A stretch of 62,279 nucleotides of DNA from Chloroflexi bacterium RBG_13_51_36 (GTDB lineage Bacteria > Chloroflexota > Dehalococcoidia > GIF9 > AB-539-J10): the NCBI GenBank assembly GCA_001796515.1, contig MGMS01000051.1, positions 1 to 62,279 on the forward strand. The letters are read 5' to 3'. The first letter of the stretch is position 1. Every line of letters begins with the position of its first letter. Positions 20,843 through 28,869 of this stretch are shown in pieces. Both the position numbers and the translations under genes were made by a program. Below the pieces are notes generated by a model. It had not been told where the DNA came from and did not search any database. It saw only the letters and a program-made list of their open reading frames with translations.

Positions 20843-23137
20843 ATGGATGCCGCTGCTTTTCTTCACCATGTTGTCAGCCTGACTGACTATGCCCAGCAGA
20901 TTGTCCATATCGAACGAATCCCTCATCTAGGCGCCATTTTCGGCAAGCTGGATAACCCCCTTCATCCCAGTCTGCAAGCATGCTTGAAATCTCTGGATAT
21001 AACAGCTCTTTACGGCCACCAGGCAGAAGCCTTGAATGCCATCTTCGCTGGCAAGAATGTCATGATAGCTACGCCCAGTGCCAGTGGCAAGACTCTATGC
21101 TATCACTTAGCCACGCTTGACGCGCTTGTGCATGACAAAGACAGCCGTGCTCTCTATATCTTCCCCACCAAGGCCCTGGCTCAGGACCAGTTGCGCAGCT
21201 TGAAACAAATCGCTGGCCCTCTGTCACTGAGGGGCAGAGGTGAAATAATCTCCGCGGGTGGTATGGCCACCTTCGACGGCGATACACCGCAGGATAAACG
21301 TGCAAATATAAGAAAACAGGCCAGAGTAGTGCTCACTAATCCCGATATGCTCCATCTGGGTATCCTGCCCAATCATCAATCGTGGTCGAGGCTGTTTCGC
21401 CATCTCAAATATGTAGTAATAGATGAGACTCATATTTATCGAGGCGTCTTCGGTTCTCACGTAGCTAACGTCATGCGGAGGCTGCGGCGGCTTTGCGCTT
21501 TCTATGGTTCCAACCCCCAGTTCATCAGCTGTTCAGCCACTATCGCCAATCCCAGGGAGCATGCTCAAAATATCGTCGGCTTGCCCTTTGAAGCTACTGC
21601 TGAAGACGGCTCACCACATGGTGAAAAGTATTTCACCTTCTGGAATCCACCTGTCATAGATGAGGCCAAGGCCAGCCGACGCAGTTCCAACAGTGAAGCA
21701 GCCTTACTTCTCAAAGAACTTATTCAGAAAGAGATTCGCAGTCTGGTGTTTGTTGCCACTCGTAGGCTTGCGGAACTCATTTATATTTATACCCAGGAAC
21801 AATTACCTCCGTCCCTGAGGCACAAGATCAGCCCCTACCGGGCGGGGTACCTTCCCGAAGACAGGCGCCGAATTGAGCGCCAATTCTTCGATGGCGAGCT
21901 TCTTGGTCTGGTGGCCACTACAGCCCTGGAATTGGGAATAAACATCGGTGATTTGGACGCCACCGTGCTCACTGGCTATCCCGGCAGCATTGCCAGCGCC
22001 TGGCAGCAAGCTGGGCGCAGCGGACGAAACACCCATAGCTCCCTGAGTTTTCTTATTGCCCAGCAGAATCCGATTGATCAGTACCTGATGCGTAATCCAG
22101 ATTTCCTCTTCAGCAAGAACTTCGACAACGCAATCATCAATCCCGACAATCCTTACATCCTGAAGCCCCACCTCCTCTGCGCTGCCTGGGAGAAACCGCT
22201 AGAAGACAAAGATGAGTCATTCTTCGGTGCCAAAATGCGCGCTGTGCTGACTGAGCTGGAACGGGAAGGGAGGTTGAGAAGACCCCAGGAAAGATGGCAC
22301 CCTGCTCCCTCTGTCTCCTATCCCGCTCAGAATATTAATATCAGGGCAACTTCAGGGCAAAATTACGCTGTCATTGATGGCCGGGACGGTTGTCTACTAG
22401 AGACAGTGGAAGCCAGCGTGGCTTTCTTCCAGGTACACCCGGGCGCCATCTATCTCCACCAGGGTGAGGCCTACATTATCAGGGAACTTGATTTGGCCCG
22501 GCGCATCGCCTGGGCAGAACCGAAGCCGGTAGACTACTATACTCAGACTATGGAGATACACGAAATTCGGATCACGAAGCTGCTCAAAGAAAAAGATTGC
22601 CATGGTGTGAAGATCTACTTCGGAGATGTCGATGTCACCATCACCGTGGTGGGCTTCAAGACGAGAAAGCAGTTCACCGAAGAGGTCATAACCGAGGAGT
22701 CCCTTGATTTGCCCCCGCAAAACTTCCCCACCAAGGCCCTGTGGTTTGATCTACCTCAGAAGGCGCTCGATACCATAGCCAAAAACGGACTCGACTTCCA
22801 CGGCGGTTTGCACGCCTGTGAGCACGCTGCTATTGGCATCCTGCCTTTGTTCGCTCTTTGCGACCGCAATGACGTTGGAGGAGTGTCCACTCCTATTCAT
22901 CCCGACACCGGCAAGGCCCAGATTTTCATTTACGATGCCCACCCTGGAGGCATTGGTATCGCTGAAAAAGGGTTCGAGATGATAAGCGAGTTGTGGCAAG
23001 CAACTTTGAAGGCTGTGCAAGAATGTCCGTGCGCCGACGGCTGCCCTGCCTGTGTGCAATCGCCCAAGTGCGGCAACAATAACCAGCCCCTGGATAAGGA
23101 GGCTGCAATAGCATTGCTGCAAGAACTCGCGGCTTGA
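20843..23137 (+). CDS. MrfA/YprA-like DEAD/DEAH helicase with C-terminal zinc cluster
   Basis: A 764-residue superfamily-2 helicase. ATPSASGKT (76-84) is the Walker A, VIDETH (about 192-197) the DEAH-type motif II, FISCSATIANP motif III, and AWQQAGRSGRN motif VI. The C-terminal third is a DUF1998-type region ending in a cysteine cluster (Cys728, 730, 734, 737, 743), the architecture of Bacillus MrfA, a 3'-5' helicase for mitomycin-lesion repair. The final 92 bases of coding sequence are duplicated 2640 bases downstream, behind the GLUG gene, so the present C-terminus may have been regenerated by the insertion. Confidence 0.9.
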   Translation: MDAAAFLHHVVSLTDYAQQIVHIERIPHLGAIFGKLDNPLHPSLQACLKSLDITALYGHQAEALNAIFAGKNVMIATPSASGKTLCYHLATLDALVHDKDSRALYIFPTKALAQDQLRSLKQIAGPLSLRGRGEIISAGGMATFDGDTPQDKRANIRKQARVVLTNPDMLHLGILPNHQSWSRLFRHLKYVVIDETHIYRGVFGSHVANVMRRLRRLCAFYGSNPQFISCSATIANPREHAQNIVGLPFEATAEDGSPHGEKYFTFWNPPVIDEAKASRRSSNSEAALLLKELIQKEIRSLVFVATRRLAELIYIYTQEQLPPSLRHKISPYRAGYLPEDRRRIERQFFDGELLGLVATTALELGINIGDLDATVLTGYPGSIASAWQQAGRSGRNTHSSLSFLIAQQNPIDQYLMRNPDFLFSKNFDNAIINPDNPYILKPHLLCAAWEKPLEDKDESFFGAKMRAVLTELEREGRLRRPQERWHPAPSVSYPAQNINIRATSGQNYAVIDGRDGCLLETVEASVAFFQVHPGAIYLHQGEAYIIRELDLARRIAWAEPKPVDYYTQTMEIHEIRITKLLKEKDCHGVKIYFGDVDVTITVVGFKTRKQFTEEVITEESLDLPPQNFPTKALWFDLPQKALDTIAKNGLDFHGGLHACEHAAIGILPLFALCDRNDVGGVSTPIHPDTGKAQIFIYDAHPGGIGIAEKGFEMISELWQATLKAVQECPCADGCPACVQSPKCGNNNQPLDKEAAIALLQELAA
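23038..23129 (+). repeat. Left copy of the helicase-end direct repeat
   Basis: This 92-base segment matches 25678-25769 at 83 positions by my count, at a fixed offset of 2640 with no indels. It encodes the helicase C-terminus from the Gly-Cys-Pro-Ala-Cys knuckle to near the stop. Together the two copies bracket the whole GLUG transcription unit. Confidence 0.85.
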
Positions 23138-23171
23138 GGGGTTGAAAGAACTGGGAAAACCAGAAAACCTA

Positions 23172-23200
23172 TTGACAAGCCATCAACATAGCGTTATTAT
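23172..23200 (+). promoter_or_regulatory. Strong promoter of the GLUG gene
   Basis: TTGACA (23172-23177), a 17-base spacer and TATTAT (23195-23200). The predicted start near 23207 gives a leader of about 360 nt before the ATG at 23566. Confidence 0.65.
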
Positions 23201-23206
23201 GGTCCT

Positions 23207-23565
23207 ATAAGACACGGTGCTCTGGTCCTGTAAGGTCGGTGGTTCAATGGATGTGTCAGACGGTGGATGTAGTTCTCGCGATGTTCAACCGAGCACATGC
23301 ATACGTAAACTCAGCTCTGTTTCGCTGTCACTACAGAATCCTCACCCCGTCTCAAGGCACAGGGCTGTCCAGAACGTAGTCTCCCGGGCCGGCGGACTCC
23401 CATTGTGCCATTGTCGGGAGCCGCGGGGTATGCCTGTTTAAGGAGCTGAAACGCTTTCCAAGATGAGATAACGAGATTACCTCATCATGGCGAGTGGTGC
23501 TGGTATGCACCGGTCGAATGGAGACAAAGTTGGATCCCGAATCAACGAAAACATGGAGGTGAATC
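23207..23565 (+). promoter_or_regulatory. Long structured 5' leader of the GLUG lipoprotein gene
   Basis: The leader contains several good hairpins: AGGCA (23355) pairing with TGCCT (23430) around an inner stem GCGG-a-CTCCC / GGGAG-CCGC (about 23391-23425); GATGAG-a-TAA with TTA-c-CTCATC (about 23463-23486); and GGTGC-tggtat-GCACC (about 23496-23511). No coding frame is convincing. The CACAGGGC...GCGGGGTATGCC text loosely recalls a cyclic-di-GMP-I riboswitch, but the conserved GCAAAGCC core is absent, so I leave it as an unassigned candidate regulatory leader. Confidence 0.45.
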
Positions 23566-25446
23566 ATGATGACAGTGTTCAGTTCGAGAAAACGCAGCCA
23601 TATGGGGAAGGCCGGCATTGTTTTGATTGTGGTGGCCTTGATCATGGGGGCGATGGGCTGTGACCGGATAATTCCCAAATCGGATATACGAACTTGGACC
23701 GACTTGTACAATATCAGATACGACCTGAGCAAGGATTATAGGTTAATGAACGATCTCGATTCAACTACCGACAATTATGCGGAACTGGCAGGCCCCTCAG
23801 CCAACGGCGGAAAGGGTTGGGAACCCATTGAACGCTTCCGTCGTTATTTCAGCGGCACCTTCGATGGCCGGGGCTTTGAGATAAGAGACTTATGTATCAA
23901 CCGCCCTAGTGCATCGCGTGTAGGACTTTTCGGTCGCGTTGCTGCCATAGCTGTCATCAAGGATATTGGGCTGATGGACGTCAATGTGATTGGCCAGGAT
24001 TATGCTGGCAGTCTCTCGGCAATCAACGGTGGTACCGTGAGCAACTCTTATGCTACCGGTAGTACCGCTGGCACTTCGTATGTCGGTGGTCTCGTAGGAA
24101 CGAATGAGGGTGCTGTGACCGACTCCTATGCGACCTGCGACGTGGCCGGTAGCGGTCAATATGTCGGTGGTCTGGCAGGACATAATTCAGGCACTGTGAG
24201 CAATTCTTATTCCACTGGCAACGTGATCGGGGCCGGGTCTTATGTCGGCGGTCTGGCAGGACATAATTCAGGCACTGTGAGCGGTTCCAATTCCACCGGC
24301 AACGTGACAGGTGGCAATCAGTATGCTGGTGGTCTGGCCGGATGGAATTCAGGCACTGTGATCAGTTCTAATTCCACTGGCAGCGTGACTGGTGTCGGCT
24401 GGTATGTTGGTGGTCTGGCCGGATGTAATTCAGGCACTGTGAGCGCATCTCATTCCGACGGGAACGTGGTTGGCCAACAAGAGCGTGCTGGCGGTCTGGT
24501 GGGATGGAATGACCGGGGCACTGTGCAGAGTTCTTATTCCACCGGCAACGTGGCAGGTAGTTCTCGTGTTGGCGGCCTAGTAGGATACAACGATAAGGGC
24601 ACCGTGAAGATCAACTCTTATGCCACGGGCAGTGTAACTGGCACCGAGGACCGTGTTGGCGGTCTGGTCGGATATAATTTGGGGGGTGATGTGAACAAAT
24701 GCCATTATGCGGGCAATGTGGCTGGCAAGAAGGAAGTTGGCGGTTTGGTGGGATATAACGAGGGGGGCACAGTGAGAAACAACTCCTATTCCAGTGGTGA
24801 TGTGACCGGCACCGAGGACCGTATTGGCGGTCTAGTAGGATACAACGATGGTGAGGTCAGCAACTCCTATTCCAGCAGTAACGTGATTGGCAATTCGCGT
24901 GTTGGTGGTCTGGTGGGATGGAACAAGGACAGCGTGGAAAAGTCCTACTCCAGCTGCAACGTGACTGGCAATTCATATGTTGGCGGTCTGGTGGGGGAGA
25001 ATCTCAGGCTCACGGGAGATACATACGGAGGCACTATAGGGAACTCCTACTCCAGCGGCAACGTGATCCGCATATCCGGAGAAGGTATAATTTTCGGCGG
25101 CTCCGTCGGGAGTAATTCTCGCGGAGCGATAATCTGTTGCTACTCTACAGGTAGTGTAAGCTACCCTCCTGGTCCTAACCCCGTCGACAAGGGCTTCGCA
25201 GGAAGTGTTACCATAGGTACTGGCTACCTGATGACCGGGAACTTCTGGGATGTGGACACCAGCAGCCAGACCTCTACCGCCGGCGAGGCTACGGGCAACA
25301 GCACCGCTGAGATGCAGCTCTTCGCCACTTTCGACAGCGACGGGTGGGACATATGCACGGTTTCTCACGGCGTGACCAACTCCACCTGCATCTGGAATAT
25401 CGTTGACGGCGAGACCTATCCCTTCCTGAGCTGGCAACAGGTTTAA
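23566..25446 (+). CDS. GLUG-repeat surface lipoprotein
   Basis: A 626-residue exported protein. The signal peptide ends in a lipobox (MGAMGC), so the mature protein should be lipid-anchored. After an opening segment with GRGFEIRDLCINRP, about 13 GLUG-type repeats (VGGLVGYN...GTV..SYSTGNV.G) of some 28-32 residues form a predicted right-handed beta-helix. The end, from DGWD to IWNIVDGETYPFLSWQ, is a conserved cap found again as a remnant at 45602-45736. GGAGGTG precedes the ATG. Such proteins act in adhesion or as surface layers; the exact role is unknown. It lies in a module flanked by duplicated helicase sequence. Confidence 0.9.
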   Translation: MMTVFSSRKRSHMGKAGIVLIVVALIMGAMGCDRIIPKSDIRTWTDLYNIRYDLSKDYRLMNDLDSTTDNYAELAGPSANGGKGWEPIERFRRYFSGTFDGRGFEIRDLCINRPSASRVGLFGRVAAIAVIKDIGLMDVNVIGQDYAGSLSAINGGTVSNSYATGSTAGTSYVGGLVGTNEGAVTDSYATCDVAGSGQYVGGLAGHNSGTVSNSYSTGNVIGAGSYVGGLAGHNSGTVSGSNSTGNVTGGNQYAGGLAGWNSGTVISSNSTGSVTGVGWYVGGLAGCNSGTVSASHSDGNVVGQQERAGGLVGWNDRGTVQSSYSTGNVAGSSRVGGLVGYNDKGTVKINSYATGSVTGTEDRVGGLVGYNLGGDVNKCHYAGNVAGKKEVGGLVGYNEGGTVRNNSYSSGDVTGTEDRIGGLVGYNDGEVSNSYSSSNVIGNSRVGGLVGWNKDSVEKSYSSCNVTGNSYVGGLVGENLRLTGDTYGGTIGNSYSSGNVIRISGEGIIFGGSVGSNSRGAIICCYSTGSVSYPPGPNPVDKGFAGSVTIGTGYLMTGNFWDVDTSSQTSTAGEATGNSTAEMQLFATFDSDGWDICTVSHGVTNSTCIWNIVDGETYPFLSWQQV

Positions 25447-25462
25447 TGCAGCCAGAATTCAT

Positions 25463-25494
25463 GCGTAGGGGCAGCGCTAGGCCTGCCCCTACGC
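25463..25494. terminator. Perfect 12-bp hairpin after the GLUG gene
   Basis: GCGTAGGGGCAG and CTGCCCCTACGC form a perfect 12-bp stem with an 8-base loop 16 bases past the GLUG stop. There is no T-run, and this sequence type is a familiar dispersed repeat, so it may terminate transcription or simply be a repeat copy. Confidence 0.5.
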
Positions 25495-25677
25495 GTCGGC
25501 TCCGCAAAATGGGCGGATTTCGTTCTTCCCCACCACTCTCCCAATATCAACAGCATTGGATATCGAAGTAAGGCCGGTCAGCCACGGAGCACACCCCCCA
25601 TCTCACCCCTACCATTTACAGGCAGCACGACTACAGGTGTGTTGCCACGACAATCTCCGGATGCCGGGCAAAAAATA

Positions 25678-25778
25678 CGGCCGCCCTGCCTGTGTGCAAT
25701 CGCCCAAGTGCGGCAACAACAACCAACCCCTGGATAAGGAGGCTGCGATAGTATTGCTCGGAGACCTCGTGCACTAAA
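25678..25778 (+). pseudogene. Orphan copy of the helicase 3' end
   Basis: The frame reads GRPACVQSPKCGNNNQPL then DKEAAIVLLGDLVH and a TAA at 25776. It matches the last 30 or so residues of the helicase, with one lost zinc Cys (Cys to Arg) and a different final hexapeptide. There is no start codon or upstream helicase sequence. It could be the original gene end, displaced when the GLUG module arrived, or a decayed duplicate. Confidence 0.75.
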
Positions 25779-25896
25779 ATGGGGTCAACTCTGTTTCTTC
25801 TCAGCCCACATCACTGCCAGATCAAGGCAGTTCGCGGAAGCAATTCCAGTAAGTAGAGCGCAGGAAGAAAGATGAAGCTGCCCCCCGCAAGACAAT

Positions 25897-25936
25897 TGCA
25901 ACAATGTTGCATTTATCTTCTTTTTTCTAGTATAAT
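25897..25936 (+). promoter_or_regulatory. fur-type promoter with 7-1-7 operator
   Basis: TGCAACA-A-TGTTGCA (25897-25911) is a perfect 7-1-7 inverted repeat of the Fur/Zur/PerR box type. It overlaps the -35 TTGCAT (25907-25912), which is 18 bases from a perfect TATAAT (25931-25936). The GTG start is at 25943, just where transcription should begin. A dimer bound to the palindrome would block RNA polymerase, implying autorepression. Confidence 0.7.
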
Positions 25937-25942
25937 GCTGGC

Positions 25943-26365
25943 GTGGTTCAAGACTCGATTCAGACTCTGCAGGCTCAAGGGTATAAGGCGACCAGACCAC
26001 GCAAGCTGGTGCTTGAAGTGTTGGAGGAAAGTGAAAAACCGATTTCCCCCTACGATATACAGGGCATTTTGCGCACCAGAGGCAAACAGATAAACCACGT
26101 TACCATCTACCGCACACTCGATCTGCTTTGCCGCCTCAATTTAGCCCACAAAATGATGTCCGGTGGTGGATTTCTTAAGTGCAGCCTAAATGCTGCAGAA
26201 GGTTGTCATCGCTTCATGGTCTGCCAGGACTGCGGAGCGATTCAAGAATTCGCCAACAAGGAATTGTGTCGAGAGGAGAACCAGCTCGCCCGGGATCTAG
26301 GCTTTCACACCGAGCATCATCTTTCCGAATTCTATGGACTTTGCTCCGGATGTTACGAAAAGTAG
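25943..26365 (+). CDS. Fur-family metal or peroxide-responsive repressor
   Basis: A 140-residue Fur-family regulator: N-terminal winged helix (RPRKLVLEVLEES, then NHVTIYRTLDLLCRLNL as the recognition region) and a C-terminal dimerisation domain with CHRFMVCQDCGAIQEF, HTEHHLSEFYGLCSGC. The two Cys-x2-Cys pairs (CQDC, CSGC) make the structural zinc site; the His-rich segment supplies the sensory site. Whether it senses zinc, iron or peroxide cannot be told. It starts with GTG at the predicted transcript start, so the mRNA is probably leaderless. A polytopic membrane protein follows 19 bases later and may be its target. Confidence 0.93.
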   Translation: MVQDSIQTLQAQGYKATRPRKLVLEVLEESEKPISPYDIQGILRTRGKQINHVTIYRTLDLLCRLNLAHKMMSGGGFLKCSLNAAEGCHRFMVCQDCGAIQEFANKELCREENQLARDLGFHTEHHLSEFYGLCSGCYEK

Positions 26366-26384
26366 CCGATTTGCGGAATAGGAA

Positions 26385-27011
26385 ATGTTCAAGCGTATAG
26401 CAGAAGAACTCAAAGAGCATGCCCCTTTCACTGCCCTTGGCGCTGTTAGTGGTATCATCATCATGGTTGTAGTGGTCTTAGGCAATGTACCTCCCCATAT
26501 TTCCCAGACCGCTTTCTATGTCGCGCACCCGCTCCATGTTATGTTGAGCGCACTTGTGACCACAGCCATGTATATCAGATACAGGAAAGCCAAAATCTGG
26601 GTGGCTGTTTTGATTGGTTGGACGGGGTCAATCGGTGTAGCCACGATAAGCGATGCCATGATTCCCTATCTAAGTGGCACCCTACTCAATGCCCACATGG
26701 AGTTTCATGTGCCGTTTATCGAGGAATGGTGGATAAATTTCCTGGCACTGGCTGGCATTGCCATCGGCTATTGGAAACAAACGACAAAAATCCCGCACTT
26801 CGGACACGTACTAGTAAGCACTTGGGCATCGTTGTTCTACTTCACAGCATTTGGCGTAGCTGATTGGATTCATTTGCTCCCTTACGTCTTCCTATTTCTA
26901 TTCCTCTCAGTTTGGATTCCATGCTGCACCAGCGACATCATATATCCCCTTCTATTCGTGAGAAAAGGGCAGGAGCTGCCTTCGCCAGAAAGACAAGAAA
27001 TCGCCAGCTAA
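26385..27011 (+). CDS. Unknown polytopic membrane protein linked to the Fur-type gene
   Basis: A 208-residue protein with five to six hydrophobic segments (about 15-35, 45-62, 70-90, 115-130, 142-160, 165-185). Charged or polar residues lie in or beside the helices: HPLHVMLS, a DAMIPYLSG turn, HMEFHVPFIEEWW and DWIHLLPY, ending with PCCTSDI. Several His, Glu and Asp in membrane-proximal positions would suit a metal-handling protein, but I do not recognise the family. It follows the Fur-type repressor by 19 bases and is probably in the same transcript, which supports a metal-related role as an inference. Confidence 0.7.
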   Translation: MFKRIAEELKEHAPFTALGAVSGIIIMVVVVLGNVPPHISQTAFYVAHPLHVMLSALVTTAMYIRYRKAKIWVAVLIGWTGSIGVATISDAMIPYLSGTLLNAHMEFHVPFIEEWWINFLALAGIAIGYWKQTTKIPHFGHVLVSTWASLFYFTAFGVADWIHLLPYVFLFLFLSVWIPCCTSDIIYPLLFVRKGQELPSPERQEIAS

Positions 27012-27066
27012 AAAGTCTTCCAGACTTGTGTTACTATATACCGATACCCTTGATAACGGAGGCGAT

Positions 27067-28008
27067 TTGTTCGATTTGCTGAAGAAGACCGAACTGGGCG
27101 TGAAGAAAAGCAGGGAAACCTGGTTCGGCAAGATAGCCAATATCTTCAATCGAGCCTCTTTCGGAGACGAGGTCTGGGAGGAATTGGAAGAGTTGCTTAT
27201 CTCGGCCGATGTTGGGGTTGAGACTGCAAGCAAACTCATGAGCAAAGTCAGAGAGCGGGTGAAAACAGACAGGCTTTCAGAGGTATCTCAAATACGGGGA
27301 GCCTTGAAAGCGGAGATGATACATTTATTAAACGTTTCTTCATCTAGACCGCTCGCTCCCCGCCATTCTGACGTTGAACGAAGTGAAGGGGGAGAATTTC
27401 CTCAGATTATCCTCGTGGTCGGCGTAAATGGCTCGGGCAAGACGACAAGCATTGCCAAGCTGGCCTATGGTTTGACTTCGCAGGGAAACAGAGTTATCCT
27501 AGCAGCAGCAGACACGTTCCGGGCGGCAGCTATCGACCAGCTTAGACATTGGGGCGGGAAAGTAGGTGCCGAAGTGATCGCCCATCAGCCAGGCGGCGAT
27601 CCCGGAGCAGTTGCCTACGATGCCGTTCAGGCCGGATATAGCCGCCACGCTCAAGCGGTGATTATTGATACTGCCGGTCGCCTGCATACTAAGTTTAATC
27701 TTATGGAAGAACTTAAGAAGATAAAGAGAGTGGTAGCCAAGCAAAACGTTTCGGCCCCTCATCGAGTCATGTTGGTAATGGACGCCACCACGGGGCAAAA
27801 CGGACTGGCCCAGGCCAAACACTTCACCGAGGCTGTGGATGTCACCGATATTTTCCTGGCCAAACTTGATGGCACAGCCCGGGGCGGTATAGTATTTGCT
27901 ATCTGCGACCAGTTAAAGATACCCCTCTCTTACATTGGTACCGGCGAAAAACTGGAGGACATTGCTACCTTTGACGCTGAGGTATTTGTCAATGCCATTT
28001 TCTCATAA
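27067..28008 (+). CDS. ftsY: Signal recognition particle receptor FtsY
   Basis: FtsY docks the SRP-ribosome complex at the membrane. The NG core is complete: helical N domain (about 20-85), then the GTPase with [31 protein letters not shown], and [10 protein letters not shown]. The acidic A domain is absent, as in many short FtsYs. I chose TTG at 27067 because GGAGG precedes it and it gives the normal MFDLLKK start; GTG at 27028 is the alternative. Between N and G domains (residues 92-113) lies a stretch whose DNA is a dispersed palindromic repeat, a linker position that tolerates insertion. Confidence 0.94.
   Translation: MFDLLKKTELGVKKSRETWFGKIANIFNRASFGDEVWEELEELLISADVGVETASKLMSKVRERVKTDRLSEVSQIRGALKAEMIHLLNVSSSRPLAPRHSDVERSEGGEFPQIILVVGVNGSGKTTSIAKLAYGLTSQGNRVILAAADTFRAAAIDQLRHWGGKVGAEVIAHQPGGDPGAVAYDAVQAGYSRHAQAVIIDTAGRLHTKFNLMEELKKIKRVVAKQNVSAPHRVMLVMDATTGQNGLAQAKHFTEAVDVTDIFLAKLDGTARGGIVFAICDQLKIPLSYIGTGEKLEDIATFDAEVFVNAIFS
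27343..27404. repeat. Dispersed repeat inside ftsY
   Basis: The text CCATTCTGACGTTGAACG followed by AAGTGAAGGGGGAGAATTTC is a variant of the familiar ATTCTGA...GAACGAAGTGAAGAATCT repeat. It is read in frame as part of a flexible linker in FtsY (residues 92-113). Confidence 0.6.
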
Positions 28009-28026
28009 ACCGAAGGGGAAAGATAA

Positions 28027-28869
28027 ATGCTCACTATTAGTATAAATCCGGTCGCCTTCACCATTGGCTCCCTGGAGATACGGTGGTACGGTATTATGGT
28101 AGCTATAGCGGTTGCATCGCTGCTAGTCATGATGCTCAGGGAGACAAAAAGGCTGGGCATCCAGCGCGATGTTTACAGCCTTTTCTTCTGGGGTATAGTC
28201 GGCGGCATTGTCGGAGGCCGCCTAGCATTTGTAGTCTATGATTGGCCGCATTTCATAGCGCACCCCCTGGATGTTTTCGGCCTTGAGGGGATGGCACAGA
28301 ACGGGATGATAATCGGCGTCGTTGCGGCAGCATTGATCTACATGGCGGCGACGAAAATGCGCTTCTCCATTCTGCTTAGTTTCGGCGATGCCGCTGCCGT
28401 GGGGACGCCTTTAGCCCTGGCCATAGCCAGAATTGGCTGCACCCTGAACGGCTGCTGCTCCGGTCAGCCCAGTCCGTTCAATTTCTTCCCGTTGGCGGTA
28501 ATCTACACGCCTCGAGATGCCATGGCTCCTGAATATTGGGGAGTGCCACTGTACTTCACTCAGTTTTATCATTTACTGTGGGGACTGATAGTCTTCGGTA
28601 TTGTGTGGCGACTTCGAGGGAAGCTCACGCCCGAAGGTAGTCTCTTCTTCTTCTTCATTTGCATTTTTGCCGCCGGTGATTTCGCCATCAGGTTTCTCCG
28701 TACTGACGACCCAGTGCTCTGGGGTCTGCGCCAATCCCAGGTCCTTGACCTAGCGGCTTTGGCGATATTCTTGCCCTGGCTTATTATCAGGATGCGCAGA
28801 TTTCGGAAGCAGGCTTTGGCAGGCGAGCTCGCTAACCAAACTGAGCCGGCGCAAAATCAAGAAGCTTAA
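28027..28869 (+). CDS. lgt: Lgt-family prolipoprotein diacylglyceryl transferase, atypical active site
   Basis: A 280-residue seven-helix protein of the Lgt family, which adds diacylglycerol to the lipobox Cys of prolipoproteins. The opening GSLEIRWYGIMVAIAV, the central ARIGCTLNGCCSG (in place of GRIGNFINGE) and the QFYHLLWGLIVF segment fit the family. The usual FHGGLIG, whose His is important in E. coli Lgt, reads QNGMIIG here, and the Asn of GRIGNF is Cys. It may be a divergent but active Lgt or a paralogue with another role. The window encodes at least three lipoproteins. GAAGGGGAAAG precedes the ATG; its 3' end overlaps recJ, which converges on it. Confidence 0.82.
   Translation: MLTISINPVAFTIGSLEIRWYGIMVAIAVASLLVMMLRETKRLGIQRDVYSLFFWGIVGGIVGGRLAFVVYDWPHFIAHPLDVFGLEGMAQNGMIIGVVAAALIYMAATKMRFSILLSFGDAAAVGTPLALAIARIGCTLNGCCSGQPSPFNFFPLAVIYTPRDAMAPEYWGVPLYFTQFYHLLWGLIVFGIVWRLRGKLTPEGSLFFFFICIFAAGDFAIRFLRTDDPVLWGLRQSQVLDLAALAIFLPWLIIRMRRFRKQALAGELANQTEPAQNQEA

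Noticed and set aside
23352-23440. Cyclic-di-GMP-I riboswitch
   Set aside because: Only the outer text resembles the motif; the conserved GCAAAGCC core and the tetraloop receptor are missing.
24000-25100. CRISPR-like or tandem DNA repeat array
   Set aside because: The regular pattern is coding GLUG repeats; the repeats differ at the DNA level and keep one frame.
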